43,947 nt of DNA, taken from contig CAUJII010000065.1 in the NCBI GenBank assembly GCA_963205035.1, forward strand, positions 1 through 43,947. The letters are read 5' to 3'. The notes beneath the pieces were generated by a model. That model had not been told where the DNA came from. It was given only the letters and a program-made list of their open reading frames with translations, and searched no databases. The translations under genes and the position numbers were made by a program. The first letter of the stretch is position 1, and each line of letters begins with the position of its first letter. Positions 23,375-33,800 of the stretch are shown here, in pieces. Source of the stretch: Spirochaetota bacterium (GTDB lineage: Bacteria > Spirochaetota > Leptospiria > Turneriellales > Turneriellaceae).

Positions 23375-25489
23375 CTAACCTTTCTTCGCTGACGCCTTTT
23401 CTGAAATCTCTTTAGAGATGTTCGGCGGCACTTCTTCGTAGTGTTCAAACTGCATCGAGTACGCAGCGCGGCCTTGAGTGATACTTCTCAGCTCCGTTGC
23501 GTAACCGAACATTTCGGCAAGAGGAACCAGCGCATCGACGACGCGTGCATTCCCCCGTTGGTTCATCGCATTGACTTTACCGCGACGCCGGTTGAGGTCG
23601 CCCACAACATCGCCCATGTAATCTTCAGGGGTTGTCACTTCGACTTTCATGATCGGTTCGAGAAGAACGGCACCCGCCTTGCGGCAAGCGTCTTTGAACG
23701 CCATCGAGCCCGCAATCTTAAACGCGAGTTCTGAAGAGTCAACGTCGTGGTACGAACCGTCGAAGAGAGCGACTTTAACGTCGACCACAGGATAGCCCGC
23801 CAAGACGCCGGACGTGAGTGCCTCTTCAATGCCCTTGTTCACCGGCTGCACGTATTCGCGTGGCACCACACCACCGACAATCTTGTTCTCAAAAACATAA
23901 CCGCCACCGGGAGGCATCGGTTCGACCTTGATCCAAACATGGCCATACTGACCACGGCCACCGGTTTGCTTGATGTACTTGCCTTCTTGTTCGACAGCCT
24001 TGCGGATCGTTTCACGGTACGCGACTTGCGGTTTGCCGACGTTCGCCTCGACTTTGAACTCGCGCTTCATGCGATCAACGATAATTTCGAGGTGGAGCTC
24101 TCCCATACCGGAGATAATTGTTTGGCCCGTTTCTTCATCCGTCTTGATGCGGAACGTTGGGTCTTCTTCGGCCAAGCGGCTCAAAGCAATGCCCATTTTT
24201 TCTTGGTCGCTTTTTGTTTTAGGCTCAACCGCAATATGGATAACAGGATCGGGGAAGCTCATCTTTTCGAGGACAACGGGGTTTGTGTCGATACACAACG
24301 TATCCCCAGTCGTCGTGTCCTTGAGACCCACCGCAGCGGCAATCTCGCCCGTCGAAACTTGTTCGATGTCTTCGCGCGCATTCGAGTGCATCTGCACAAG
24401 GCGCCCAACGCGTTCTTTGATTCCCTTGGTGCTATTCATGATATACGAACCCTTTTTGAGAGTTCCTGAATAGACGCGGAAGTAAGTCAGTTTTCCGATA
24501 AAAGGGTCGGCCATCACCTTAAACGCCAACGCAGCAAAAGGTTCTGCGTCGTCGGGCTTGCGCAGTGCCGCTGGTTCTTCAGTCACTTCTTGATCGACAT
24601 TGAAAGCTTTTACCGGAGGAATATCGAGGGGGCTCGGCAGGTACGCGACAACCGCGTCCAAAAGAGTCTGTACGCCTTTGTTCTTAAAAGAAGAGCCGCA
24701 CAGCACAGGAAAAATTTTCATTGCGATCGTACCTTCGCGCAGCCCTGCAACCAGATCTTCATGCGAAAGATTGCCCGATTCGAGATATTTTTCGGTGAGC
24801 GTGTCGTTCACTTCGGCGACTGCAGACACCAGTTGGTTGTGGTATTCCTCCGCCATCTCTTTCATGTCGTCAGGGATGGGTTTGCGTTCAAACTTCGCAC
24901 CCAGCTCTTCGCCCGACCAAACGACCGCGTCCATCTTAACCAAGTCGACAATGCCGACAAAGCCAGCCTCGACACCAATCGGTAACTGAATAGGCACTGC
25001 GTTCGCACCGAGCCTGTCTTTCATCATGGAAACAGCGCGCAAGAAATCGGCACCCATGCGGTCAATTTTGTTCACATAGCAAAGCCTTGGAACGTGGTGC
25101 TTGTCGGCCTGACGCCAAACTGTTTCAGTCTGCGGTTCGACCCCCGCAACACCGTCGTATGCTGTTACCGCACCGTCTAAGACGCGGAGCGACCGCTCCA
25201 CCTCGACAGTAAAGTCGACGTGGCCTGGGGTGTCGATAATGTTGATCTGAATTTTCTCGCCGTTCAAATCCTTCCAAAAGCAAGTCGTTGCTGCAGAAGT
25301 GATGGTAATACCACGTTCGCGCTCTTGCTCCATCCAGTCCATGGTCGCAGCGCCTTCGTGCACTTCGCCTATCTTGTGGGATTTACCCGTGTAAAAAAGA
25401 ATGCGTTCTGTTGTCGTAGTTTTTCCGGCGTCGATGTGCGCCATGATTCCGATATTTCTGAGCTGTTTGAGGTCTACTTGTCTTGACAT
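23375..25489 (-). CDS. fusA: Elongation factor G
   Basis: The ribosomal translocase GTPase. IMAHIDAGKTTTTERILFYTG (G1), ERGITITSAA (G2), DTPGHVDFTVEVERS (G3) and NKIDRMGADF (G4) are followed by domains II-V with GELHLEI and GRGQYGHV. The 704 aa are standard. AAGGA precedes the ATG at 25489. It is the last gene of the block that runs from secE. No tuf gene follows; the next gene is the opposite-strand toxin. Confidence 0.98.
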   Translation of the reverse strand: MSRQVDLKQLRNIGIMAHIDAGKTTTTERILFYTGKSHKIGEVHEGAATMDWMEQERERGITITSAATTCFWKDLNGEKIQINIIDTPGHVDFTVEVERSLRVLDGAVTAYDGVAGVEPQTETVWRQADKHHVPRLCYVNKIDRMGADFLRAVSMMKDRLGANAVPIQLPIGVEAGFVGIVDLVKMDAVVWSGEELGAKFERKPIPDDMKEMAEEYHNQLVSAVAEVNDTLTEKYLESGNLSHEDLVAGLREGTIAMKIFPVLCGSSFKNKGVQTLLDAVVAYLPSPLDIPPVKAFNVDQEVTEEPAALRKPDDAEPFAALAFKVMADPFIGKLTYFRVYSGTLKKGSYIMNSTKGIKERVGRLVQMHSNAREDIEQVSTGEIAAAVGLKDTTTGDTLCIDTNPVVLEKMSFPDPVIHIAVEPKTKSDQEKMGIALSRLAEEDPTFRIKTDEETGQTIISGMGELHLEIIVDRMKREFKVEANVGKPQVAYRETIRKAVEQEGKYIKQTGGRGQYGHVWIKVEPMPPGGGYVFENKIVGGVVPREYVQPVNKGIEEALTSGVLAGYPVVDVKVALFDGSYHDVDSSELAFKIAGSMAFKDACRKAGAVLLEPIMKVEVTTPEDYMGDVVGDLNRRRGKVNAMNQRGNARVVDALVPLAEMFGYATELRSITQGRAAYSMQFEHYEEVPPNISKEISEKASAKKG

Positions 25490-25554
25490 TTTTTTTCCTT
25501 AAAAATTAAAACTTGAAGCATGCCCACGATTTTCGACATGCCCACAAAACCCAC

Positions 25555-26028
25555 CTACCACGCGTAGTGCGAGAATGCGCGGTTGGCTTCTGCCATGCGC
25601 TTGACTTCTTCTTTCTTTTTGACTGCGCCGCCGTTATTGTTGACTGCATCCATAATTTCGTTCGCCAACTTATCCGAAAAAGTTTTTCCCGACCGGTCGC
25701 GCGCGGCGTTGACGAGCCAACGGATTGCGAGCGATTGTTTGCGTGCAGGATAAACTTCGATAGGAACTTGGTAAGTCACCCCACCCACACGGCGCGACTT
25801 GACTTCGACCTGCGGCTTCACGTTTTCCATCGCTTTCTCGAATTGCTCCATGCCGCCTACGCCCGTTTTCTCTTGCACTCTTTCGAGCGCACTGTAGAAA
25901 AGCTGGGCAGCTGTCGATTTCTTGCCGTCGAGCATCATTGCATTGATAAACTTGTGGACTAAAATACTCGAATGAACGCCATCGGGCTGAATATCGCGCT
26001 TGTGGCTTTTGGTTCTACGTCTTGCCAT
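25555..26028 (-). CDS. rpsG: 30S ribosomal protein S7
   Basis: A primary 16S-binding protein of the small subunit head. The 157 aa match, starting MARRRTKSHKRDIQPD. They include LVHKFINAMMLDGKKSTA, KPQVEVKSRRVGGVTYQVP and the C-terminal MAEANRAFSHYAW. GAGG precedes the ATG. The 65-bp gap to fusA carries a repeated CATGCCCAC. Confidence 0.98.
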   Translation of the reverse strand: MARRRTKSHKRDIQPDGVHSSILVHKFINAMMLDGKKSTAAQLFYSALERVQEKTGVGGMEQFEKAMENVKPQVEVKSRRVGGVTYQVPIEVYPARKQSLAIRWLVNAARDRSGKTFSDKLANEIMDAVNNNGGAVKKKEEVKRMAEANRAFSHYAW

Positions 26029-26067
26029 AAATCCTCTTTAATTTTCTTCTTTTATTTTTATTATGCC

Positions 26068-26442
26068 TTATGCTTTCGGCTTTTTTGCCCCATATTTGGA
26101 ACGCGCTCTGCGTCTCTTATCGACGCCTAATGTGTCGAGAGAACCGCGCACGATGTGATAACGCACGCCCGGAAGATCTTTTACCCGACCACCGCGCACA
26201 AGAACAACAGAGTGCTCTTGCAAATTATGCCCCTCGCCGGGGATGTATGCCGTCACTTCAATGCCGTTCACAAGCCGAACCCTGGCAACTTTACGGAGCG
26301 CGGAGTTTGGTTTTTTGGGTGTCGCAGTCATCACGCGAGTGCACACACCGCGTTTTTGTGGATTTGATTTGAGCGCCGGCGACTTTGTCTTATCCGTCAT
26401 TCTTTCCCGGCCAAACCGGATCAACTGGTTAATTGTTGGCAT
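26068..26442 (-). CDS. rpsL: 30S ribosomal protein S12
   Basis: A decoding-centre protein of 124 aa, beginning MPTINQLIRFGRE. TPKKPNSALRKVARVRL contains the wild-type streptomycin-determining Lys. GRVKDLPGVRYHIVRG has the second one, so no resistance substitution is visible. AAGGA precedes the start. It is the first gene after rpoC. Confidence 0.98.
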   Translation of the reverse strand: MPTINQLIRFGRERMTDKTKSPALKSNPQKRGVCTRVMTATPKKPNSALRKVARVRLVNGIEVTAYIPGEGHNLQEHSVVLVRGGRVKDLPGVRYHIVRGSLDTLGVDKRRRARSKYGAKKPKA

Positions 26443-26509
26443 ACTTTTCCTTAAGGTGGCAAATTTTGTTTGGGAGACACTCCGTCAATTGCTCTCTGGT
26501 ATTCTTGAA

Positions 26510-26537
26510 GCCATCTCTCGCTCCCCCGAGAGATGGC
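26510..26537 (-). other. Intercistronic hairpin between rpoC and rpsL
   Basis: GCCATCTCTCG and CGAGAGATGGC form a perfect 11-bp stem with a six-base loop, just after the rpoC stop on the minus strand. No T-run follows, so RNA processing or differential stability seems likelier than termination. Confidence 0.6.
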
Positions 26538-26546
26538 AAGGCTCGT

Positions 26547-29500
26547 CTACTCTTCATCGCTGTCATCGCTCGGCTCTTCGTCTGTAGCGCGGCCAGCCGG
26601 TACGCTTTGCAACTCTTGAGTTTTTTCCTCTGGCCCGTTGTACATTTGATCGAGCTCTTCTTCGGTATAGAAGAGGTCACCCATAACGTTTTTATAAGCG
26701 CGTACGTCACGGTATTCTCGCATACCCGTGCCAGCCGGGATCAAGTGTCCGATGATAATATTCTCTTTAAGCCCTTCGAGTGGGTCGTCTTTCCCTTTGA
26801 TTGCCGCATCGGTCAAGACACGCGTTGTCTCTTGGAAAGATGCAGCAGAAAGGAAGCTCTCTGAGTTCAACGACGCTTTGGTAAGCCCCATCAAAATAGG
26901 CGTCGCTCGCGCTTCTGCACCGCCGTTCCGCTCTACTCGGATATTTTCGTTCTTGAAGAGAGTTCTATCGACTTGACTCATCGGAACAAACGAAGTATCG
27001 CCTGCGTCAGTCACTTCGATCTTACGCATCATTTGGCGAATAATAATCTCGATATGCTTATCGTTGATGTAAACGCCCTGCAAACGATAGACTTCTTGAA
27101 TCTCACGGATGAGATAGCGCTGCGCGATCTCTTCGCCCATAATCCGCAAAATATCGTGCGGATCCATAACTCCATCATCGAGCGGCTCGCCATGCGTTAC
27201 AACTTCGCCATCGTGCACCTGAATTTGTTTGTGCATCGGTATCGAAATCGAGACAGTCTTTTCTGCCGCCTCATCACCTGAAAGACCTTGTGGGATAATC
27301 CGCAAGACGCGCTTGTCGCGGACGATATCGCCGGTATCGCTCAAAACGCCGTCGATTTCAGCCAGATGGCATGGATCTTTCGGATGGCGCGCTTCAAAAA
27401 GCTCGTCGATGCGTGGAAGACCGCCAGTGATATCGCGCGTCTTCTCTGCTTTTGATTCAATCTTCGCAATAATATCGCCTTCTTGAACGCTGTGACCGTT
27501 TTCAATCGTCAAAATTGCACCCACGGGTAACGGAGTCTCTGTAATGAGCTTTCCTTTCTCGTAAATATGCGCTCTCGGAACGAGTTTTTCATTCTTGTAA
27601 GCGACAATTTTCTTGAGCTTACCGACAGTGTGGTCGCCGGTATCTTCGATGCGCAAGTTCTTGCCGTCTTCGACGTCGACGAGTTCGAGACGCCCGTTGT
27701 GTGTTGCTATAATGAGCGAGTTATAAGGGTCGTATTCGCAAAGAAGCTCACCCGCTTTGAGGATTGCCTCTTCTTTAACGTGCAGCACCGAACCTGCACC
27801 TAATTGGATTGCATATTCAGGCGCCAAGAGATAGATTTCATTCTTCTCGAGGAATACTTGTCCTGCGACCGGTGAATAAAGAATTGAATCGGCACCTTCT
27901 TTATTTTTCAGTTTGCCTAAGACTTCACCCTTGATGAGCTTGGCTCCCGCTTCGAGAGTAAAGCTCTCAAATTGATTCTTATTGTAACGCGCCAAGATTT
28001 GTGCAATCACAACCGAACCGCGCTTCGCCATAATACGTTGCTTTTGGCGATTCATTACGAGACGCCCTTGGATTTGCAATACAACCGCGTCATACGGAAC
28101 TTTGACGGTGCTTTCTGCCGATTTTGTGGTTGCCGTACCGCCGATATGGAATGTACGCATCGTGAGCTGAGTTCCCGGCTGGCCAATCGACTGTGCGGCA
28201 ATAATTCCGACCGCCTCGCCTTTCTCGACCTTCTGAAGAGTCGCTAAGTCGATGCCATAGCAGCACGCACAAACGCCTGTGACCGATTCGCACGTCAATA
28301 TCGAACGTACTACAATCGTCTCGTAACCCATGGTTTCGATTTGCGAAGCAATCTCTTCGGTGATGAGTGTGTTGCGTATATGCAAAATTTCGTCGGTATT
28401 AGGGTCTTTGATATCTTGCTGCAAGTAGCGGCCGACAATTTTTTGCCTAAGTGGAACAATAATTTTTTCGCCTTCTTTATCGGCGCTCATCTTAAAACCG
28501 TCTTTTGTGCCGCAGTCGTCCTCGCGGATAATCACATCTTGCGAAACGTCGACCAAGCGGCGTGTGAGATAACCCGCGTCGGCGGTCTTGAGTGCCGTAT
28601 CGGCCAAACCTTTACGCGCACCAGAAGTCGAGATATAGAATTCAAGAACTCCCAAGCCTTCTTTGAAGTTCGAGCGAATTGCCAACTCGATGATATCGCC
28701 GGAAGGTTTCGCCATCAAACCGCGCATGCCCGCAAGCTGACGGATTTGCGAACGAGAACCCCGCGCACCCGAAACCGCCATCGCGTAAATCGGATTAAAC
28801 CCTTTCTGGTCTTCGCTCAAGACAGCAAAAAGATCTTCGGTAATTTTTTCGTTGGTGTTCGTCCAAATGTCGATGACCTTCTTGTAACGCTCTTCGTTCG
28901 TAATGACGCCCTTGCGGTGCTCTGTTTCAACGCGCTCGACTTCCTTGTTCGCCTTTTCGATGAGCTTAGGCTTCGACTCGGGAATTTTTACGTCGTCGAT
29001 GGAGATGGTCGGCGCAAAACGCGTTGCGGATTGAAAGCCCAAACGCTTAATCGCGTCGAGAAATTTTACCGTTATCGCCGCACCACGCAGTTTATAAAGA
29101 TCCGCGATAATTTCGTTCACAGATTTATTTGTGAGCGCCTTATTAACAAAAGGATAATTTGGAGGCAACAACTGGTTGAAAATTAAGCGACCCGGTGTTG
29201 TTTCAAAAATCTTTTCATTCTGAACGAAGCGCACCTTCGCACGGTATTCGACAACGCCTCTATCGAGAGCGTAATGGAGTTCATCCATGTTGTCGTAAAT
29301 CAAACCCTCGCCTTTGGCTCCAGGCAAATCGGCAGTCAGGTAATAGAGCCCCAAGATCATGTCTTGCGTAGGACCCACAATCGGCTGACCGTTGGCCGGG
29401 TTGAGGAGGTTGTGCGCCGCAAGGATGAGAAGCCATGCTTCGAGTTGCGCACGTGGCGACAGCGGTACGTGGATCGCCATTTGGTCACCGTCAAAGTCCG

Positions 29501-30842
29501 CGTTAAAAGCATGGCATACCAGAGGATGGAGCTGGATGGCCTTGCCCTCGATCAGAACCGGCAAGAAAGCTTGGATACCCAAACGGTGGAGCGTCGGCGC
29601 GCGGTTCAAAAGAACCGGATGCTCGTGAATGACTTCCTCGAGGCCCTCGAAAACTTCGCGCTCCTCGTTTTCAATCATCCGTTTTGCAGACTTGATGTTT
29701 TGCGTGTACTCTTTGTCGACAAGCCACTTCATGATGAAGGGCTTAAAGAGCTCGAGAGCCATTTTCTTGGGCACACCGCATTGGTATATTTTGAGCTCCG
29801 GCCCCACGACGATGACGGTACGGCCGGAATAGTCGACGCGCTTACCCAAGAGGTTTTGGCGGAAACGGCCTTGCTTGCCCTTGAGCATGTCGGAAAGTGA
29901 TTTGAGCGGGCGGTTGCCTTTTCCTTTGATCGATTTTTTACGGCGGCTATTGTCGAAGAGCGCGTCGACCGCTTCTTGCAGCATACGCTTTTCGTTCGAG
30001 ACAATAATGTCGGGTGCTTTCAGTCCCAAAAGTCTCTTGAGCCGGTTGTTCCGGTTGATGACGCGGCGGTAAAGATCGTTCAGGTCGGAGGTCGCAAAAC
30101 GTCCCCCTTCGAGCTGCACCATCGGGCGGAGCTCCGGCGGTAGAACGGGGATGGTATCCAAAACCATCCACTCGGGACGGTTATTGGAATCGCGGAACGC
30201 TTCGAGAATTTCTAGACGCTTCAGGATGCGTTTATCGCTAATTTTTTTCTTCGTTTCAATTTTTGCCCGAATAAGACGGATTTCTTCTTCGATGTTAACC
30301 ATCGCGAGAAGTTCTTTAACCGCGTCTGCGCCAATCGAAGCGTAGAATTTATCGCCGTAAAGCTCCACCAAACGACCATGCTCTTCTTGCGTGATGAGTT
30401 GCTTGAACTCCAACCCTGATTCGGCGGGATCTAAAACCACGTAGCGCTCGAAGTAGAGAACACTTTTGATGTCGTTCGCCGACATATCGAGAACAAGAGC
30501 GATGCGGCTCGGCACCGTGCGGTAATACCAAATATGTGCAATAGGATACGACAACTCGATATGCCCCATGCGCTCGCGACGCACTTTGGAGTGCGTCACT
30601 TCGACGCCACACTTATCGCAGACAACCCCTTTATAGCGGATCGACTTGAACTTGCCGCAATAGCACTCCCAATCTTTTGTCGTTCCAAAAATTTTCTCGC
30701 AGAAGAGTCCCTCGCGCTCGGGCTTCAACGTGCGGTAGTTAATCGTCTCTGGCTTCTTGACTTCGCCATGCGACCATTCGCGTATCTTATCGGGAGACGC
30801 TAAACGGATACGGATTTTATTAAAATCATGAAATTCTCTCAT
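26547..30842 (-). CDS. rpoC: DNA-directed RNA polymerase beta' subunit
   Basis: The 1431 aa subunit has an N-terminal zinc site (CYCGKFKSIRYKGVVCDKCG), the bridge/active centre NADFDGDQMAIHVPLSPRAQ with the catalytic Asp triad, TRAPTLHRLGIQAF-like RAPTLHRL, and the second zinc Cys cluster (DDCGTKDG, LTCESVTGVCACC). No unusual large insertion or break is seen. AAGGAG lies before the ATG at 30842. It follows rpoB after 22 bp. Confidence 0.99.
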   Translation of the reverse strand: MREFHDFNKIRIRLASPDKIREWSHGEVKKPETINYRTLKPEREGLFCEKIFGTTKDWECYCGKFKSIRYKGVVCDKCGVEVTHSKVRRERMGHIELSYPIAHIWYYRTVPSRIALVLDMSANDIKSVLYFERYVVLDPAESGLEFKQLITQEEHGRLVELYGDKFYASIGADAVKELLAMVNIEEEIRLIRAKIETKKKISDKRILKRLEILEAFRDSNNRPEWMVLDTIPVLPPELRPMVQLEGGRFATSDLNDLYRRVINRNNRLKRLLGLKAPDIIVSNEKRMLQEAVDALFDNSRRKKSIKGKGNRPLKSLSDMLKGKQGRFRQNLLGKRVDYSGRTVIVVGPELKIYQCGVPKKMALELFKPFIMKWLVDKEYTQNIKSAKRMIENEEREVFEGLEEVIHEHPVLLNRAPTLHRLGIQAFLPVLIEGKAIQLHPLVCHAFNADFDGDQMAIHVPLSPRAQLEAWLLILAAHNLLNPANGQPIVGPTQDMILGLYYLTADLPGAKGEGLIYDNMDELHYALDRGVVEYRAKVRFVQNEKIFETTPGRLIFNQLLPPNYPFVNKALTNKSVNEIIADLYKLRGAAITVKFLDAIKRLGFQSATRFAPTISIDDVKIPESKPKLIEKANKEVERVETEHRKGVITNEERYKKVIDIWTNTNEKITEDLFAVLSEDQKGFNPIYAMAVSGARGSRSQIRQLAGMRGLMAKPSGDIIELAIRSNFKEGLGVLEFYISTSGARKGLADTALKTADAGYLTRRLVDVSQDVIIREDDCGTKDGFKMSADKEGEKIIVPLRQKIVGRYLQQDIKDPNTDEILHIRNTLITEEIASQIETMGYETIVVRSILTCESVTGVCACCYGIDLATLQKVEKGEAVGIIAAQSIGQPGTQLTMRTFHIGGTATTKSAESTVKVPYDAVVLQIQGRLVMNRQKQRIMAKRGSVVIAQILARYNKNQFESFTLEAGAKLIKGEVLGKLKNKEGADSILYSPVAGQVFLEKNEIYLLAPEYAIQLGAGSVLHVKEEAILKAGELLCEYDPYNSLIIATHNGRLELVDVEDGKNLRIEDTGDHTVGKLKKIVAYKNEKLVPRAHIYEKGKLITETPLPVGAILTIENGHSVQEGDIIAKIESKAEKTRDITGGLPRIDELFEARHPKDPCHLAEIDGVLSDTGDIVRDKRVLRIIPQGLSGDEAAEKTVSISIPMHKQIQVHDGEVVTHGEPLDDGVMDPHDILRIMGEEIAQRYLIREIQEVYRLQGVYINDKHIEIIIRQMMRKIEVTDAGDTSFVPMSQVDRTLFKNENIRVERNGGAEARATPILMGLTKASLNSESFLSAASFQETTRVLTDAAIKGKDDPLEGLKENIIIGHLIPAGTGMREYRDVRAYKNVMGDLFYTEEELDQMYNGPEEKTQELQSVPAGRATDEEPSDDSDEE

Positions 30843-30864
30843 TTTTTCTCCTTAAAGCTCGCTC

Positions 30865-33800
30865 TCAATTATTTTCTACCGAGTCGACTTTGATGCGACG
30901 GCGGATGCGTGAAAACTCGTCTTCCATGTCGGCAATTTCAATCGGCCTATCTTCACGGTCGAGGATTGTGATATCCAACGCCAACGAACGGATCTCGCGA
31001 ATGAGGACGTTGAAGCTCTCTGGCACTCCGGGCTTAATAGCGTGAATGCCTTTGACAATCGATTCGTAGACGCGCGCACGACCTTGCATGTCGTCAGACT
31101 TGACTGTCAAAAGTTCTTGCAGCGTGTGCGCTGCGCCGTATGCCTCAAGCGCCCAGACTTCCATTTCTCCGAGGCGCTGGCCACCAAACTGAGCTTTACC
31201 ACCCAACGGTTGTTGGGTGACGAGCGAGTACGGGCCTGTCGAGCGTGCGTGCATTTTGTCCTCGACCATATGGTGGAGTTTTAACATGTAAATTGTACCG
31301 ACAAACGCAGGTTGCTCAAACGCCTCGCCGGTGCGTCCATCGCGCAAACGGATTTTTGAATCGGGGCTCACCTTGGCTTTCTGCGCATACTCTTGAATGT
31401 CTGGCCATTCTGCACCGTCGAATACCGGCGTTTCAAAATATATTCCTAACGCACGGCCGATGTACGCGAGCTGAGTTTCATAAATCTGGCCCAAGTTCAT
31501 CCGCGAAGGTACCCCTAACGGGTTCAACACAATGTCGATGGGAGTTCCATCGGGCAGCATCGGCATATCTGCTTCGTTCAGAATTGTCGAGACAACGCCC
31601 TTGTTACCATGGCGGCCTGCCATTTTATCTCCGACAGAGATCTTACGTTTTTGCGCCACGTAAACCTTGACTGCTTCAAAGATACCCGCAGGGAGCTCGT
31701 CGCCCGCTTCGCGCCTGAAGCGCACGATGTCGACGACAATGCCTGTGTGTCCGTTGGGGACGCGCAAAGATGAGTCGCGCACTTCTTTTGCTTTCTCGCC
31801 AAAGATCGAGTGCAAGAGTCTGTACTCCGGTGTAAGGTCTGTTTCTCCCTTAGGAGTAACCATTCCCACTAAGATGTCGCCGGCACGGACTTCCGCGCCC
31901 ACACGGATAATGCCTTCATCGTCTAAGTCGCGGAATGCGCGCTCGCTGATATTCGGAATGTCGCGTGTAATTGTTTCACGCCCGAGTTTTGTCTCGCGCG
32001 CTTGGATTTCAAATTCTTCGATATGGATACTTGTAAATGTATCTTCTTTCACAAGCTTCTCGGAAAGAATAATCGCGTCTTCAAAGTTATAGCCATCCCA
32101 TGGCATAAAAGCGACAGTGATATTTTTTCCCAGAGCTAAACGGCCATAGCGTGTCGCCAAACCGTCCGCCAAAATTGTTGCCTTGCGTGCAACGTTCTTG
32201 TTGGGTTGGTTTAGTCTGCCTTTGATAATTTCACCCGCAAGCAAATCCCCACGGTAAACAAACGCACCTTCGCTCACCATCGCTTTCATCGCGCCTTGGA
32301 ATGTTTGGAGCGGAAAGCGAAAAACTTTACCATTTTCTGTCTCAAGCAAAATTTCGTGCTTTGTAACCGATGTAATCTTGCCGTTTTCGGGTGCGTTGTG
32401 GCAACCGACAAGCGCTTGGTGGTTCAACGTCGTGCTTTGGTTCGTACGTTTGAATTTCACCAAACGGTATTTATCTTTCGTTCCGTCTTCGCGTTCGACT
32501 TCGATTGCGTCTGAATCGACTTTTGTCACGACTCCGTCGTGGTCGGCAACTATGCAGACACCCGAATCGTAAGCGATGGGGAGCTCCATGCCGGTACCGA
32601 CATAAGGCATATCGGGATTCATCAGCGGCACCGCTTGGCGTTGCATGTTGGAACCCATGAGAGCACGGTTCGCGTCGTCGTGCTCAAGAAAAGGAATGAG
32701 ACTTGTCGAAAGCGAAATCACCTGCGTCGGCGACACGTCCATGAGCTGAATTTCATCGGGAGACTTCAAAGGGAAGTCTCCCCTATAACGGCAGCTCACC
32801 AATTTGTCTTGGAATGCGCCGTTGTCGTCTAGGAGTGCGTTGGCTTGCGCAACAACGTAGTGGTCTTCTTCGTTTGCAGACAAAAACATCGACTTGCCAG
32901 TATCGCGGCCCTTTTCGACGACGCGGTACGGCGTTTCAACAAAGCCGTATGGGTTAAGTCGCGCATACGTTGCCATCGAAGTAATGAGACCGATGTTCGG
33001 ACCTTCGGGCGTCTCGATGGGGCAAAGTCTGCCGTAGTGCGTATAGTGCACGTCGCGCACTTCAAAGCCTGCACGCTCACGGGTAAGTCCCCCGGGCCCT
33101 AACGCGTTCAAGCGGCGTTTATGTGTAATTTCTGAGAGCGGATTCGTCTGGTCCATGAACTGAGAAAGTTGGCTTGCACCAAAAAATTCGTTCATCACCG
33201 CCGTGATGGGCTTAATCGAGACAAGAAGCTGCGGCGTCATCACATCGACGTCGTTCATGCTCATGCGCTCTTTGACGACGCGCTCCATGCGGCTAAACCC
33301 GGCCTTGAGTTGTGTCGTGAGCAACTCGCCCACCGTACGAACGCGGCGGTTACCCAAGTGGTCGATGTCGTCGTATTGATACCCCGGGACCTCATGGATG
33401 AGGTTGACCATATACTTGCACGTCTCAACAATATCGATGGGGCGCAGCGTTTGCGTTGTCACATCGTCACCAAATTCTTTTCCATTCAGGTGTTTGAAGC
33501 GTGCGTTAATTTTGTAACGGCCTACGCTTCCCATGTTATATGTCTTTGGGTCGAAAAACAAGCGGTGGAGTTCCGCATTTGCACGCTCTAAGTTTTTCAA
33601 GCGCTTCTCTTCGTCGCCGTGGTCTGCACTGTAATCGAGAGGCTTTTGCTGCTTGATGAATTCTACGAGTGCCTCTTCAGTCGAGTTGACGCCATCTTTG
33701 TCTAATGAATTGAAGACGACGCGGTGATCGACCGAGCCCTTGTTCACGATCAACTCGATCTTTTCGATCTTAGCATCCTTGAGCATGTCCAGGTTGTCTT

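Noticed and set aside
27969..29186. Plus-strand ORFs across rpoC and rpoB
   Set aside because: They are antisense shadows of the polymerase genes, with basic residue bias and no homology.
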